DNA from: Paenibacillus sp. FSL K6-1096
Lineage (GTDB): Bacteria > Bacillota > Bacilli > Paenibacillales > Paenibacillaceae
Direction of reading: 5' to 3'
DNA length: 64,000 nt
Assembly: GCF_037977055.1 (NCBI RefSeq)
Contig: NZ_CP150274.1
Span: 3,968,001 to 4,032,000 of the forward strand
This document shows positions 16,548-25,954 of this stretch, piece after piece (position 1 is the first letter of the stretch; each line of letters opens with the position of its first letter). A program made the position numbers and the translations under genes. The notes beneath the pieces are model-generated. The model was not told where the DNA came from. It did no database searches and saw only the letters and a list, made by a program, of their open reading frames with translations.

Positions 16548-16719
16548 AAAATGCGCTCACAAGCAAATTTTGTTTCGTACCAAAGTGGCGAAATAATGTT
16601 TTCTCAACGGTTAAGGCAATCTCCTGCGTTGTAACACTTTTATATCCTTTTAGCGAGATCAGATCAATCGCCGTTAACATCAGCTTCTCTTTTGTGCTCC
16701 GGTTTATTGAATTGGACAT
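16540..16719 (-). pseudogene. TetR-type DNA-binding domain stub, overlapping the GGDEF gene
   Basis: A 59-codon frame from ATG 16719 with TAAAAGGAGAGC in front. It reads like the N-terminal domain of a TetR repressor: 'STKEKLMLTAIDLISLKGYK', 'TTQEIA', then 'EKTLFRHFGTKQNLL'. Between 'EIA' and 'EKTLF' only three residues (LTV) remain where TetR proteins have about six (such as KRAGVS), so the turn of the HTH is lost in frame. The ligand domain is absent: the frame stops at 'SAFYD' where a 190-residue protein would continue. It is most likely the remnant of a repressor whose 3' part was replaced or removed at the junction with the cyclase gene. A short functional protein is possible but less likely. 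Confidence 0.7.
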
Positions 16720-17117
16720 TAAGCTCTCCTTTTACCAATATCAGTAACCACTGTAATAAATGAAGACTACCTTTTGAATCAGTCCTTGTCAAGTATAAAT
16801 TTGAGTGTTCGTAATAGGCGGGATTATGCGTTTTAGAGAATGCGCCCCACTTCATCCATCGCCTGCACGGTGAGTTGAAACGCTCGAATTCTTCTCTTGA
16901 GCAGGGTACACTGTTAAATCACGGCATCGGTACATGTAGCACTGTTCTAAACGGCAAAAAGGGCTGTAACCGCTCGCAACAGTCAATTTAAATTCCCCTG
17001 TTATAGACGTGCGGCAAAAAAATTATTGTTCTGGTTGTATTCCATCTGTGTAAATCTCCTTATGTAGTGAAGGCATCTGTTCTAAGCCTATATGCTAACT
17101 AGAGGAGTGTGATAACC
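16720..17117. other. Intergenic region without a recognised gene
   Basis: About 400 bases between the TetR stub and the DUF4127 gene. It must hold promoters for both directions. I see no coding pattern, no array repeat and no clear terminator. A minus-strand frame at 16664-16855 is open but overlaps the TetR stub and has no ribosome-binding site. Confidence 0.5.
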
Positions 17118-18818
17118 ATGAAGAATGTGCTATATGTACCGCTTGATGACCGGCCCGTTAATCTGGATGATGTGATCGTGCAAGGGAGATCGGCTGGCAT
17201 TCATGTAATTGCCCCGGCTGCAGCTTATATCAAGAACCGTCTGGATTCGCAAAAGACTTCGTCCGGCACGGTCCTGCTGACCACCTCCTCACCGGCTTAT
17301 GGGGACACCGCCGCAATCCGGCAATTTGTGCTGGATCATGCCGCTTCGGTGGACGGCTTTATCCTCTCAGCGGATATGCTTGTGTATGGGGGATTGATTG
17401 GGAGCCGCCGTCTCCGCACGGATGCGGGAGGAGCTTATCCGGCCTATGATGCTACAGCTACAGACCTGCTGGACGTTATCCGCGAGGTGAAGCAAGCGCA
17501 CCCGGACAAGCCGGTGTATGTGCTGGACACGGTGATGAGGCTGGCTACGACCGCTTTTGCCGAAGGGTTGGACTTGGCTGCTTATACGGAATCACGTAAT
17601 TTCATGCTCCAGCCCCGGAGAAGCTTTACGGAGTTTGCAGATATTCTCGGAGGATATAATCTGTCGCCTACAGATGTGTATGGAGATCCGGCCACTTTTG
17701 ATAAAGAACAGTATTACAATGCCAGACGGCATAAGTTCAAGACGAACCGCTATCTTCTGGAGGAGCTGGCGCAGGAGGGATACATCGATTTCCTCGCTAT
17801 AGGTGTCGATGATGCCAGTACCCAGGGTGTGCAGATCAATGAGATTCACTATGTGGAAGCGCGTATTGATGAATGGCTTGGCGGCTCCGGAGGGCAAAAT
17901 CCTGACAAGGCTATCATCCTCCCCGATGCAGACGGACTGGGGCAGGCGTTACTGGCGCGGATGGCGAATCAGCTCTACCGGAACGGGACAGCGACCAGGT
18001 GTACGGTTGAATATTTCGGACCTCATGGCTCGACTCTTACAAGTCCGTATGAATATATGGATGTGCATCAGAACATTTTGCGCCATCTGGATATTGTCGG
18101 GGGAGAGGCGGCAGGCGATGCACGTGAGCTGGAGATTATCGCTATAACTGCTGCGGACCAGGCGCTGGCTGCGGTGAACCGTATAGAAGATAACTTTGCC
18201 CGCTGCGTCCCGTCGTTAGTAATTGACTGTGTCGGCGCGGGCGCAGCAGATGCTGCGGTCACTGAAGCCTTGCTCGGCAGCAGGCAGACCGGAAGTCTGC
18301 TGGGATACAGCGGATGGAACACGCCAGGCAACAAAATCGGACTCGCCCTGGGTATGGCCCAGGCCCGGTATGCCTTTACGGTTACGGAGACGGCTCCGGC
18401 GGCGCTGGATGCTGCGGTTAATGCCCACGGCTCGCTGCTCTTCAAACGTTTCCTCAAGGATTATTACTATAAAAGGCTGGCGATCGGTGAAATCCGGACC
18501 TACTCCAGAGCCCATTCGTTATATGAGAATACCGCTGCCTTTGCAGATCAGAATATGCTGCTGTTTAACAGTCCGGAGGATTACTCGTATCTCCAAGACC
18601 TGCTGAGAGAGCGGATGCAGAAGCATACGGACACTCTTTTCTGCAAAAATGCCTTCCTGAATGTCTGTGCTGCACCGGCTTCGGCCATCCGCCAGATTGG
18701 CGGGGGCGGCTGGTCGCTCTCGCAATATAGCAGTGCTGCACTTCCCTACGATGACCCGGATTATTTGTGGGGGCGTGCGTTTGAAATCACTTTGAATCCT
18801 GATGTAACCTTGCAATAA
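17118..18818 (+). CDS. DUF4127 family protein
   Basis: 566 residues from ATG 17118, behind AGAGGAG; an upstream GTG at 17109 is in frame but too close to the site. The N-terminus 'MKNVLYVPLDDRPVN' is the hallmark of the DUF4127 family, whose members are about 500-570 residues. There is no signal peptide or membrane segment, so it is cytoplasmic. A conserved 'DDASTQG' block (about 238-244) and 'YSGWNTPGNKIG' block (about 400-411) look like active-site motifs. The function of the family is not known to me. A terminator follows directly, so it is transcribed alone. Confidence 0.88.
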   Translation: MKNVLYVPLDDRPVNLDDVIVQGRSAGIHVIAPAAAYIKNRLDSQKTSSGTVLLTTSSPAYGDTAAIRQFVLDHAASVDGFILSADMLVYGGLIGSRRLRTDAGGAYPAYDATATDLLDVIREVKQAHPDKPVYVLDTVMRLATTAFAEGLDLAAYTESRNFMLQPRRSFTEFADILGGYNLSPTDVYGDPATFDKEQYYNARRHKFKTNRYLLEELAQEGYIDFLAIGVDDASTQGVQINEIHYVEARIDEWLGGSGGQNPDKAIILPDADGLGQALLARMANQLYRNGTATRCTVEYFGPHGSTLTSPYEYMDVHQNILRHLDIVGGEAAGDARELEIIAITAADQALAAVNRIEDNFARCVPSLVIDCVGAGAADAAVTEALLGSRQTGSLLGYSGWNTPGNKIGLALGMAQARYAFTVTETAPAALDAAVNAHGSLLFKRFLKDYYYKRLAIGEIRTYSRAHSLYENTAAFADQNMLLFNSPEDYSYLQDLLRERMQKHTDTLFCKNAFLNVCAAPASAIRQIGGGGWSLSQYSSAALPYDDPDYLWGRAFEITLNPDVTLQ

Positions 18819-18821
18819 TAG

Positions 18822-18861
18822 ACGGCTCCCCGTGGATGATTCGGCGGGGAGCCGTATTTGT
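18822..18861 (+). terminator. Intrinsic terminator after the DUF4127 gene
   Basis: ACGGCTCCCCG pairs with CGGGGAGCCGT, followed by ATTTGTG. The stem is strong and the T tract is weak. Confidence 0.75.
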
Positions 18862-18883
18862 GTGCTGAACCAATCTCCTGCGC

Positions 18884-18911
18884 ACCAATATAGGGCCCGA
18901 CACGTACAATA
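18884..18911 (+). promoter_or_regulatory. Candidate sigma-K promoter of tgl
   Basis: An AC at 18884 is followed after 17 bases by CGTACAATA at 18903. This matches the late mother-cell sigma-K pattern (AC, 16-17 bases, CATAnnnTA) in all but one defined position of the -10. The expected start would be about 35 bases before the tgl start codon. Late mother-cell expression is what is known for tgl in B. subtilis. Confidence 0.35.
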
Positions 18912-18951
18912 ACCTATATTTCATGACAAGAGGATGAAAGGGGACGGCAGA

Positions 18952-19680
18952 ATGGGATATGGATATATGGCTCCTGCAGATCCGGCGTTCGAGAACAGAA
19001 TGCGCGGGGAGATTATTGCGGCAGCCCGGGCGATGAATGTGGGAGGGACGGATTTCTCAACGTTCGAGAACTCCCGCTGCAATCCAATGTATTGGAACCG
19101 TACGGCTAATGGTGGGTTTGAGCTAAAAGCCAATGTCGCGCCTTCGGCAGCGATCAACGATATTTTTGTAAATGGGCAGCTGTATGCCTTTGAATGTGCG
19201 ATGGCGATGGTCATGATTCTCTACCGGGCAACAATCAGCATGATCGGGGAGGCTGCGTTCAACCGCTACTTCACGGATCTGTTCCTGTGGGATTGGAACT
19301 ACGACAGCAATCTGAAGCTGATTACCACGTTCAACCAGTCAGAGCTGCGGCCGGGCGATGTGGTCTATTTCAAGAACCCTGACCATGATCCCTCTAAGCC
19401 GGAGTGGCAGGGGGAGAACGCGATCATGCTGTCGAATGACAGCTTTTACGGGCACGGGCTGGGGATTAAGAGTGCTGCGCAGATGATTACTTCACTCAAC
19501 AGGGAGCGGGTGCCGGGCAGCCGGACTTCGGCTTACCTGACGGATGAGGGGCTTCATCCTGATTTCGCCTATATCGCTTCCCTCGGGAACTCGCGCTTAG
19601 GTCCTCCGGCAGCGGCCAAAAACAATCCCAAAACCGCCATCTACACCCGGATTGGAGTCAGATCCTATATTACCCGCTAG
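18952..19680 (+). CDS. tgl: Spore coat protein-glutamine gamma-glutamyltransferase (transglutaminase)
   Basis: 242 residues, close to B. subtilis Tgl (245). It forms isopeptide bonds between Gln and Lys side chains and cross-links coat proteins of the maturing spore. The catalytic residues known from B. subtilis (Cys116, Glu187, His200) have counterparts: Cys82 in 'YAFECAMAM', Glu155 in 'QGENAIML' and His168 in 'YGHGLG', with nearly the same spacing. I choose ATG 18952, behind AAGGGG; ATG 18934 is in frame but has a poorer site. The N-terminus is about 34 residues shorter than in B. subtilis. The collagen-like surface gene downstream suggests a spore-surface neighbourhood. Confidence 0.93.
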   Translation: MGYGYMAPADPAFENRMRGEIIAAARAMNVGGTDFSTFENSRCNPMYWNRTANGGFELKANVAPSAAINDIFVNGQLYAFECAMAMVMILYRATISMIGEAAFNRYFTDLFLWDWNYDSNLKLITTFNQSELRPGDVVYFKNPDHDPSKPEWQGENAIMLSNDSFYGHGLGIKSAAQMITSLNRERVPGSRTSAYLTDEGLHPDFAYIASLGNSRLGPPAAAKNNPKTAIYTRIGVRSYITR

Positions 19681-19953
19681 AGGAGAGCGGCCTTTCCGTT
19701 CATCTTTAGCCAGGCCCCTTGCGGCAAGCCGGACACCTGCACCGGGCTGCTGCGAAGGGGTATTTATGTGTTGTCTCCTATTTATACAGGATATATGCCG
19801 GATTGGAGCAGTAATGCACACACCGGGAGCAAATGGAAGAATATTACTATATAAACCAATCTATCTGCTGCGAGCTTCCAGTCAGTTACAAGATAGATTC
19901 AGTAGAGAAGGGGTTGATTGGTGATATTCCAAATCTGCGATAAGGGAGACTGA

Positions 19954-21567
<1,614 letters not shown>

Positions 21568-21584
21568 TTCCACAACAGCACAGC

Positions 21585-21620
21585 AAGGCGTTCCACAGCT
21601 AATGTGGAGCGCCTTGTTCG
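21585..21620 (+). terminator. Possible terminator after the collagen-like gene
   Basis: AAGGCGTTCCAC pairs with GTGGAGCGCCTT (one mismatch), followed by GTTCGATTT. The T tract is poor. The hairpin includes the stop codon of the minus-strand remnant. Confidence 0.5.
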
Positions 21621-22525
21621 ATTTCCAGCCTAATCTCGAAAATAATCATATCGTCCAGGATCTGCGCCTGTATCGTACCCTTCATTGACTGGGTAATTGT
21701 CCTGGCAATCGATAAGCCCAGACCGAGATGCCCCTGAGCCTCTATGCGTTCTTCCGTATAGAACCGCTCAAAGATCTTCTCCGCCTTCCCGGGGGCAAGC
21801 CGTACCCCATCGTTCTTCACCCGCAGAACCAGGTGCCGGCCTTCAATTGCCGAAGATAGCGACAGCAGATTCCGGGTATAACGGTAGGCGTTGCTGAGTA
21901 CATTCTGGACCGCCCGCTCAAGCTGATAGACATCAATACACGCCGTAGCCTGATCCTCCGGGTTCGATTGGCCGGCCATCAGCAGAATGCCCAGGAGGAC
22001 AGCTGTCTCCAGCACCTTATCTGCCAGCATAGCGACCACTATGGCGATCATCCCAAAGGCAAAATAGGAGAAGGCAAAGGCGAGTCCGGTAAGCATTGTG
22101 ACAGCAAATCCTTCCCAGCCGCCTGATTGGACTGAAAAGAACACCAGAGAATCGCCCCAGCCAAAAAACAGCAGCCCAATCACATATCCTAAAGCAATCA
22201 TCAGCAAGGTGAGCCACAGGGACAACAGCCATACGGCCAGTACCTTGCCCATGTAATACTCCAGCCTGGAGACAGAGCGGGTTAAAATAAGCTTGATCGT
22301 TCCTTGTGAACGGTCCTGAGAGATCATCTGTCCGATATAGATCGCAAGAAAGGTGCCGGTGAACAGGAAGCTGGCCTGCAGATGCTGAATCGGGAACGTT
22401 TGGGCATTCCCCAGAGTGAGTACAGAGCCGTTATTTCCCATGATTTTGAAAAAATCGCCGAGGTCTTGGACCGTACCATCCGCCACACCCCAGACCCGGC
22501 AAGAATGCCTGCTGTTCTCATGAGG
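21599..22525 (-). pseudogene. Chimeric remnant: ABC-2 permease fused in frame to a histidine-kinase ATPase domain
   Basis: The frame open from GTG 22486 gives 295 residues. The first two thirds are an ABC-2 permease with five hydrophobic segments ('FLAIYIGQMISQDRSQGTIK' marks the usual first loop). Near 'LLGILLMAGQSNPEDQATAC' it turns without a stop into the C-terminal ATPase domain of a histidine kinase: N box 'ERAVQNVLSNAYRYT', 'VKNDGV', 'IFERFYTEE' and 'GHLGLGLSIAR'. The kinase lacks its phosphorylated His, sensor and membrane parts. The permease lacks its first membrane helix; an apparent original start (ATG 22525, behind AAAGGGGGG) is in another frame. Deletion of the DNA between permease and kinase explains this. 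A functional chimera seems unlikely because the ATPase gene upstream is also broken. Confidence 0.8.
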
Positions 22526-23030
22526 TGCCCCCCTTTACACAAGCAAAGAATACATCCTCCAGATTATCTGCTCTGTAATCCCTCAGCAGGTCATGGACAG
22601 CGCCGGATTCGATGAGTGTACCCTGCTGAATGATGCTGACCCGGTTGCAGAGGTCCTGCATTTCTCGGAGCATATGGCTGGAGATCAGAGAGGTAATGTT
22701 GTCCTCCCGGGCCAGCCGCTTGATCAATTCCTTCATCTCCCGCAGCCCGAACGGGTCTATGCCATGGGTGGGCTCATCCAGAATAATCAGGGACGGACGG
22801 CATAACAGGGCGTTCGCCAGACCCAGCCGCTGCTTCATGCCCAGCGAGTAGGTTCTGACTTTATCGTTCGCGGCACCGGTCAGCCGACAATGTCCAGCAC
22901 CTCATCGATTCTGGTAAAGCCTATGGTGTCGCGGGCTAACCTGGCGCTTACCCGGAGGTTCTGCCTTGCGGTCAAGCTGCTTGGTGAGCCCCTTCAGCTC
23001 CAGAACCGGGACGGGGGTGTGCTCTGCCAT
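22518..23030 (-). pseudogene. ABC transporter ATPase remnant without P-loop
   Basis: The start is intact: AGGAGG, then ATG 23030 and 'MAEHTPVPVLELKGLTKQL'. After about 22 codons the sequence jumps to what is normally residue 100 ('NLRVSARLARDTIGFTRIDE', in another frame), so the Walker A region is deleted. About base 22880 one base is missing ('DIVG' then 'LTGAAND' in the next frame). From there to 22518 a normal C-terminal half is readable: 'YSLGMKQRLGLANALL' signature, 'LIILDEPTHGID' Walker B, 'ISSHMLREMQDLC'. The family is that of bacitracin/antimicrobial-peptide exporters (BcrA type). It cannot bind ATP in this form. It overlaps the permease remnant, as in an intact operon. Confidence 0.85.
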
Positions 23031-23197
23031 GGGTATACCTCCTGTGGTGTGTTGTACAACCAATGTAGCAGAGGCACATAAGTCCCTTATGCGCGAAAAT
23101 AAAGTTTCGATAAAGTGCATCTCGGTTGCCTATAGACACAGCAAAGAAGCCGGCCCGGAAGAGTTCCGGGTCCAGCTCCTGTTTCAATCAGTGGCTT

Positions 23198-24469
23198 CTA
23201 TTGCGGCAGCTCGGTAAAATCCTCCCGGAACCGCTCGTAATCGGCGGCCCGGCATTCCAGCTTCAGGCGTGTGCCCTGCTCCTCATAGCTGACAGCCTGC
23301 ACATCGGCATGTTCATTGAAGTAGGAGACCAGGCTGCCCCGGTCATACGGGATCAGGATCTCACACTCCATGTAGTCTGTGAAAATACGGCTGCGGATTA
23401 GGGTGACCAGCTCCTGAATTCCGCGGTTCTGCACGGCGGAGAGGGTCACCGAATTCTCCTCCACCTGCGGGTACGGCTGGCCGGTAAGATCGGCCTTGTT
23501 GTAGGCATACACCGTAGGGATATTGTCAGCGCCCAGCGCCTTCAGCGTCTCCTGCGTGACGGCCATATGCTGCTCATGCTGCGGGTCGGCAATATCCACC
23601 ACATGAATCAGCAGATCCGCTTCCGTGACCTCCTCCAGCGTCGAGCGGAAGGCCTTCACCAGATGATGGGGCAGCTGGCTGACGAAGCCGACGGTATCGG
23701 TTAACAGGAAGGTTTTGTGGCCGGGCAGCTCGATGCTGCGCACCGAGGTCTCCAGCGTAGCGAACAGCATATCCTTCGCCAGCACCCCTTTGCCCGAGCC
23801 GGGATGATAGGTCTCCACAAGGGTGTTCATCAGGCTTGACTTGCCGGTATTGGTATAGCCGACCAGACAGACCACCGGCACCTCGTTCTTGTGCCGCTGC
23901 TTGCGCTGAATCTGCCGCCGCGACACCTGCGCCTGGAGCTCAAGCTGCAGCGCGGAGATCCGTTCTTCGATCCGTCTGCGGTCCAGCTCCAGCTTCGTCT
24001 CGCCGGCGCCCCTGTTCTTCAGGCCGGACCCGCCGCCTTGTCTGCCAAGCGATTCGCGCAGCCCTGTCAGGCGGGGAAGCATATATTGCAGCTGGGCGAC
24101 CTCCACTTGGAGCTGGGCTTCCTTGGTCTTGGCCCGCTGGGCGAAGATATTGAGAATCAGAATGGTCCGGTCGATTACCTCGCGGTCCAGAGCGGACTCC
24201 AGATTGCGGATCTGGGACGGTGACAGCTCATCATTGAAGATGGCGACCGTGGCTTCATGCTGCTCCATCAGGAGCGCCAGCTCCTGGATTTTGCCGGTTC
24301 CAAGGTAATGCGAGGGATTCACCCGGCTTGACTTCTGGCTTAGCTCTGCTGCGACCTCAATGTCGCAGGCGTCGGCCAGATTGCGCAGCTCCTCCATTGA
24401 ATAAGCAAAATTCAGGTCATTCTGCAGCTGTATGCCGACGATGACGGCTCTTGGTTGTACGGTTTCCAT
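23198..24469 (-). CDS. hflX: Ribosome-splitting GTPase HflX
   Basis: 423 residues from ATG 24469 ('METVQPRAV'), with GGAGG nine bases upstream; earlier in-frame ATGs lack a site. It has the HflX N-terminal domain (about 1-190; 'LSPSQIRNLESAL', 'VEVAQLQYMLPRL'), the glycine-rich 'GRQGGGSGLKNRGAGETKLE' linker, and a G domain with 'GYTNTGKSSL' (about 200), 'DTVGFVSQLP' and 'YNKADL'. HflX binds the ribosome and splits stalled or heat-damaged 70S particles; homologues give resistance to macrolides and lincosamides in Listeria and mycobacteria. The gene lies behind a leader of about 440 bases with its own terminator, which suggests that expression is induced by translation inhibitors. Confidence 0.95.
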   Translation of the reverse strand: METVQPRAVIVGIQLQNDLNFAYSMEELRNLADACDIEVAAELSQKSSRVNPSHYLGTGKIQELALLMEQHEATVAIFNDELSPSQIRNLESALDREVIDRTILILNIFAQRAKTKEAQLQVEVAQLQYMLPRLTGLRESLGRQGGGSGLKNRGAGETKLELDRRRIEERISALQLELQAQVSRRQIQRKQRHKNEVPVVCLVGYTNTGKSSLMNTLVETYHPGSGKGVLAKDMLFATLETSVRSIELPGHKTFLLTDTVGFVSQLPHHLVKAFRSTLEEVTEADLLIHVVDIADPQHEQHMAVTQETLKALGADNIPTVYAYNKADLTGQPYPQVEENSVTLSAVQNRGIQELVTLIRSRIFTDYMECEILIPYDRGSLVSYFNEHADVQAVSYEEQGTRLKLECRAADYERFREDFTELPQ

Positions 24470-24503
24470 ATATCGATCATCCTCCATAGTATAATTTGAG
24501 CGC

Positions 24504-24531
24504 AAAAAAACACAGGCAGTCTGCCTGTGCT
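24504..24531 (-). terminator. Intrinsic terminator inside the hflX leader
   Basis: Minus strand: GCACAGGCAG, loop AC, TGCCTGTG, then TTTTTTTGC. It ends about 20 bases before the hflX ribosome-binding site. Terminating here would block hflX, which is why I read it as an attenuator rather than the end of another gene. Confidence 0.9.
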
Positions 24532-24868
24532 AACAGTAAAGTGGAGGAACAACAGAATAGGGTATACAGCAATGCCTTACCATAGACGGACATATAGGGT
24601 AGAGAACCTCCCGCCGTCGGGACTGTCCCGGAAGCTAAGGGTCAGCATATCCGGCTGGCAGAGGGTGCCTTGAGCCTGTATAGCTGCCCTGCTTCGGAGG
24701 CATACGCCTCCTGAATAAGGAGAGTCTAAGGCTCTGGTCACTGCCTTGGCAGCGGATGAATGCTCTTGTCTATTGTCTATGGGAAGCAATGGTTACGGGT
24801 CGCCGGTAATGGACAGACCTATCCTGAGTCCTCTGCACAGGGCAGAGCTTTCGCGCTATGAACATTGA

Positions 24869-24910
24869 TTAGCCGCGTAAAGTACGAATCCGGATAAAGT
24901 CTATTATCAC
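24869..24910 (-). CDS. Leader peptide of hflX (13 residues)
   Basis: GTG 24910, with GGAGG seven bases upstream, opens a short frame: M-I-I-D-F-I-R-I-R-T-L-R-G, then TAA. The site (AACGGAGGG) is as strong as those of real genes in the window. The peptide contains Arg-Ile-Arg. Macrolides are known to arrest ribosomes at Arg/Lys-X-Arg/Lys motifs, as in the ErmD leader. Its place between promoter and terminator of hflX is that of a sensing leader peptide. Whether it arrests ribosomes is not known. Confidence 0.65.
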   Translation of the reverse strand: MIIDFIRIRTLRG

Positions 24911-24942
24911 GTGCAACCCTCCGTTCTCCAAAAGTTAAGTTG

Positions 24943-24971
24943 ATTCTAACACAGCCGGCTGCTTCTGGCAA
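24943..24971 (-). promoter_or_regulatory. Sigma-A promoter of the hflX leader
   Basis: Minus strand: -35 TTGCCA, 17-base spacer, -10 TAGAAT. Transcription should begin near 24936, about 25 bases before the leader-peptide start codon. Confidence 0.75.
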
Positions 24972-25092
24972 CAACCTCCAGTTACGGAAGTTCCCAGGGC
25001 TGTACGGCTGCTCTGTCTGTCAATCGACCAGAAACTTCCAAATTCTGTTGCATATACTGATAGAAAGCAGCTTTCATGGGAGGGTGATCACT

Positions 25093-25887
25093 GTGCCAGT
25101 CCTGACAACTAATATGTTAACAAAGAACCCTACCCCGGGGGCGGGTTCTATCAGCCAGGCTGTGGTGAAGATCGTGAATAATGGAGCCGATCAAGGCTCA
25201 TTGTATCTGACCGGGCTTAACGGTGACGTCAGTCCGGAGACGTTATTCGCCCAGGAATTATTTCAGCTGGGGTACCGGGAGGTCGTCACTAGAACGTATA
25301 ATGTGACGCATCCCTTTTTTCAGTTCAATGTCGTGTACTCTCTGGAGCAGATGCGGGTCCGCATCTATCTGGTCGACAGCAGCGGACTGTGGATTTCCGT
25401 CCCGTTACAGCCGGTAGTGCTGAACCGGATTACCTCGGAATTTCGCAACAACATTGCGGTAACCGACAGCGACACCGCAGTCATCAGCTTCCGGCGGAGC
25501 GCCGCGGTTACCATTCCTGAAGCGGTCGCCGCCGAAATCCGTCCGGACGGGCTGGAGATTCTGGCCTCCACTCCGATCCGTTATAAAGTCATCGCCGGCG
25601 GGACCGTGAACGGAACCTTCGTGAATTATCCTACGCCGACTACCGCCATTCCTGCCACCGAAACGGCACTGCTGGTGAACTATACCTGTACGGCGGTCAC
25701 CGGCGGAAGAGTGATTACGCAGGGCATCGGCTCCGGTATATCCGGGGCTTACCAGAACGTGGCGTTGAATCTGCTGAATCAGCAGCTGCTCTACAATGTG
25801 CAGGACAACCCGGTCACGCTGGTGGTCAGCTCGCTTGCCGGTGAGGATAATGTGGCGGCTGCCTTCCGGATGGCGGAGCAGTGGTGA
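25093..25887 (+). CDS. Hypothetical protein with the N-terminal module of the collagen-like protein
   Basis: 264 residues. I choose GTG 25093, behind GGGAGGGTG; the frame is open back to 24940, but that part overlaps the hflX promoter. Residues about 7-115 follow the same pattern as residues 10-118 of the collagen-like protein at 19957: an 'NNP/KNPTPGAG' start, 'VRVDN/VKIVNN', a strand pair, a 'TNTYF/TRTYNV' strand, and '[20 protein letters not shown]' before the end. The rest (about 116-264) is beta-rich with many Thr, Val and Asn and has no known motif. There is no signal peptide. I infer a spore-surface or other self-assembling protein. Confidence 0.65.
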   Translation: MPVLTTNMLTKNPTPGAGSISQAVVKIVNNGADQGSLYLTGLNGDVSPETLFAQELFQLGYREVVTRTYNVTHPFFQFNVVYSLEQMRVRIYLVDSSGLWISVPLQPVVLNRITSEFRNNIAVTDSDTAVISFRRSAAVTIPEAVAAEIRPDGLEILASTPIRYKVIAGGTVNGTFVNYPTPTTAIPATETALLVNYTCTAVTGGRVITQGIGSGISGAYQNVALNLLNQQLLYNVQDNPVTLVVSSLAGEDNVAAAFRMAEQW

Positions 25888-25954
25888 ACGGCAGGGCTTC
25901 CGGACAGGCGGAGTTACAGATGGCTGGAAGGGCAATCTCTGCGCCGGTCTGCGG

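Larger units (their letters stand above)
24470..24936 (-). promoter_or_regulatory. Long structured leader of hflX, candidate antibiotic-responsive attenuator
   Basis: From the predicted start of transcription (about 24936) to the hflX ribosome-binding site, the minus strand holds a 13-codon leader peptide (24869-24910), a hairpin CTCTGC-CCTGT-GCAGAG just after it (about 24829-24846), a long closing stem (CCATAGAC near 24776 pairing with GTCTATGG near 24583), and the terminator at 24504-24531. The segment CTGCCCTGTGC after the leader is complementary, with one bulge, to the left arm of the terminator (GCACAGGCAG). It could therefore act as antiterminator when its own hairpin is opened. Architecture seen; mechanism inferred. 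Confidence 0.6.

Noticed and set aside
19597..19924. Small ORFs on both strands between tgl and the collagen-like gene
   Set aside because: No ribosome-binding site and no protein-like pattern; the region probably holds only the promoter of the collagen-like gene.
24505..24900. 6S RNA, tmRNA, RNase P RNA, T-box or cobalamin riboswitch at the structured region upstream of hflX
   Set aside because: I find no tmRNA tag frame or tRNA-like ends, no GAGGAAAGUCC of RNase P, and no T-box or B12 consensus. The leader peptide, promoter and terminator placed before hflX explain the region better. A covariance-model scan would settle this.
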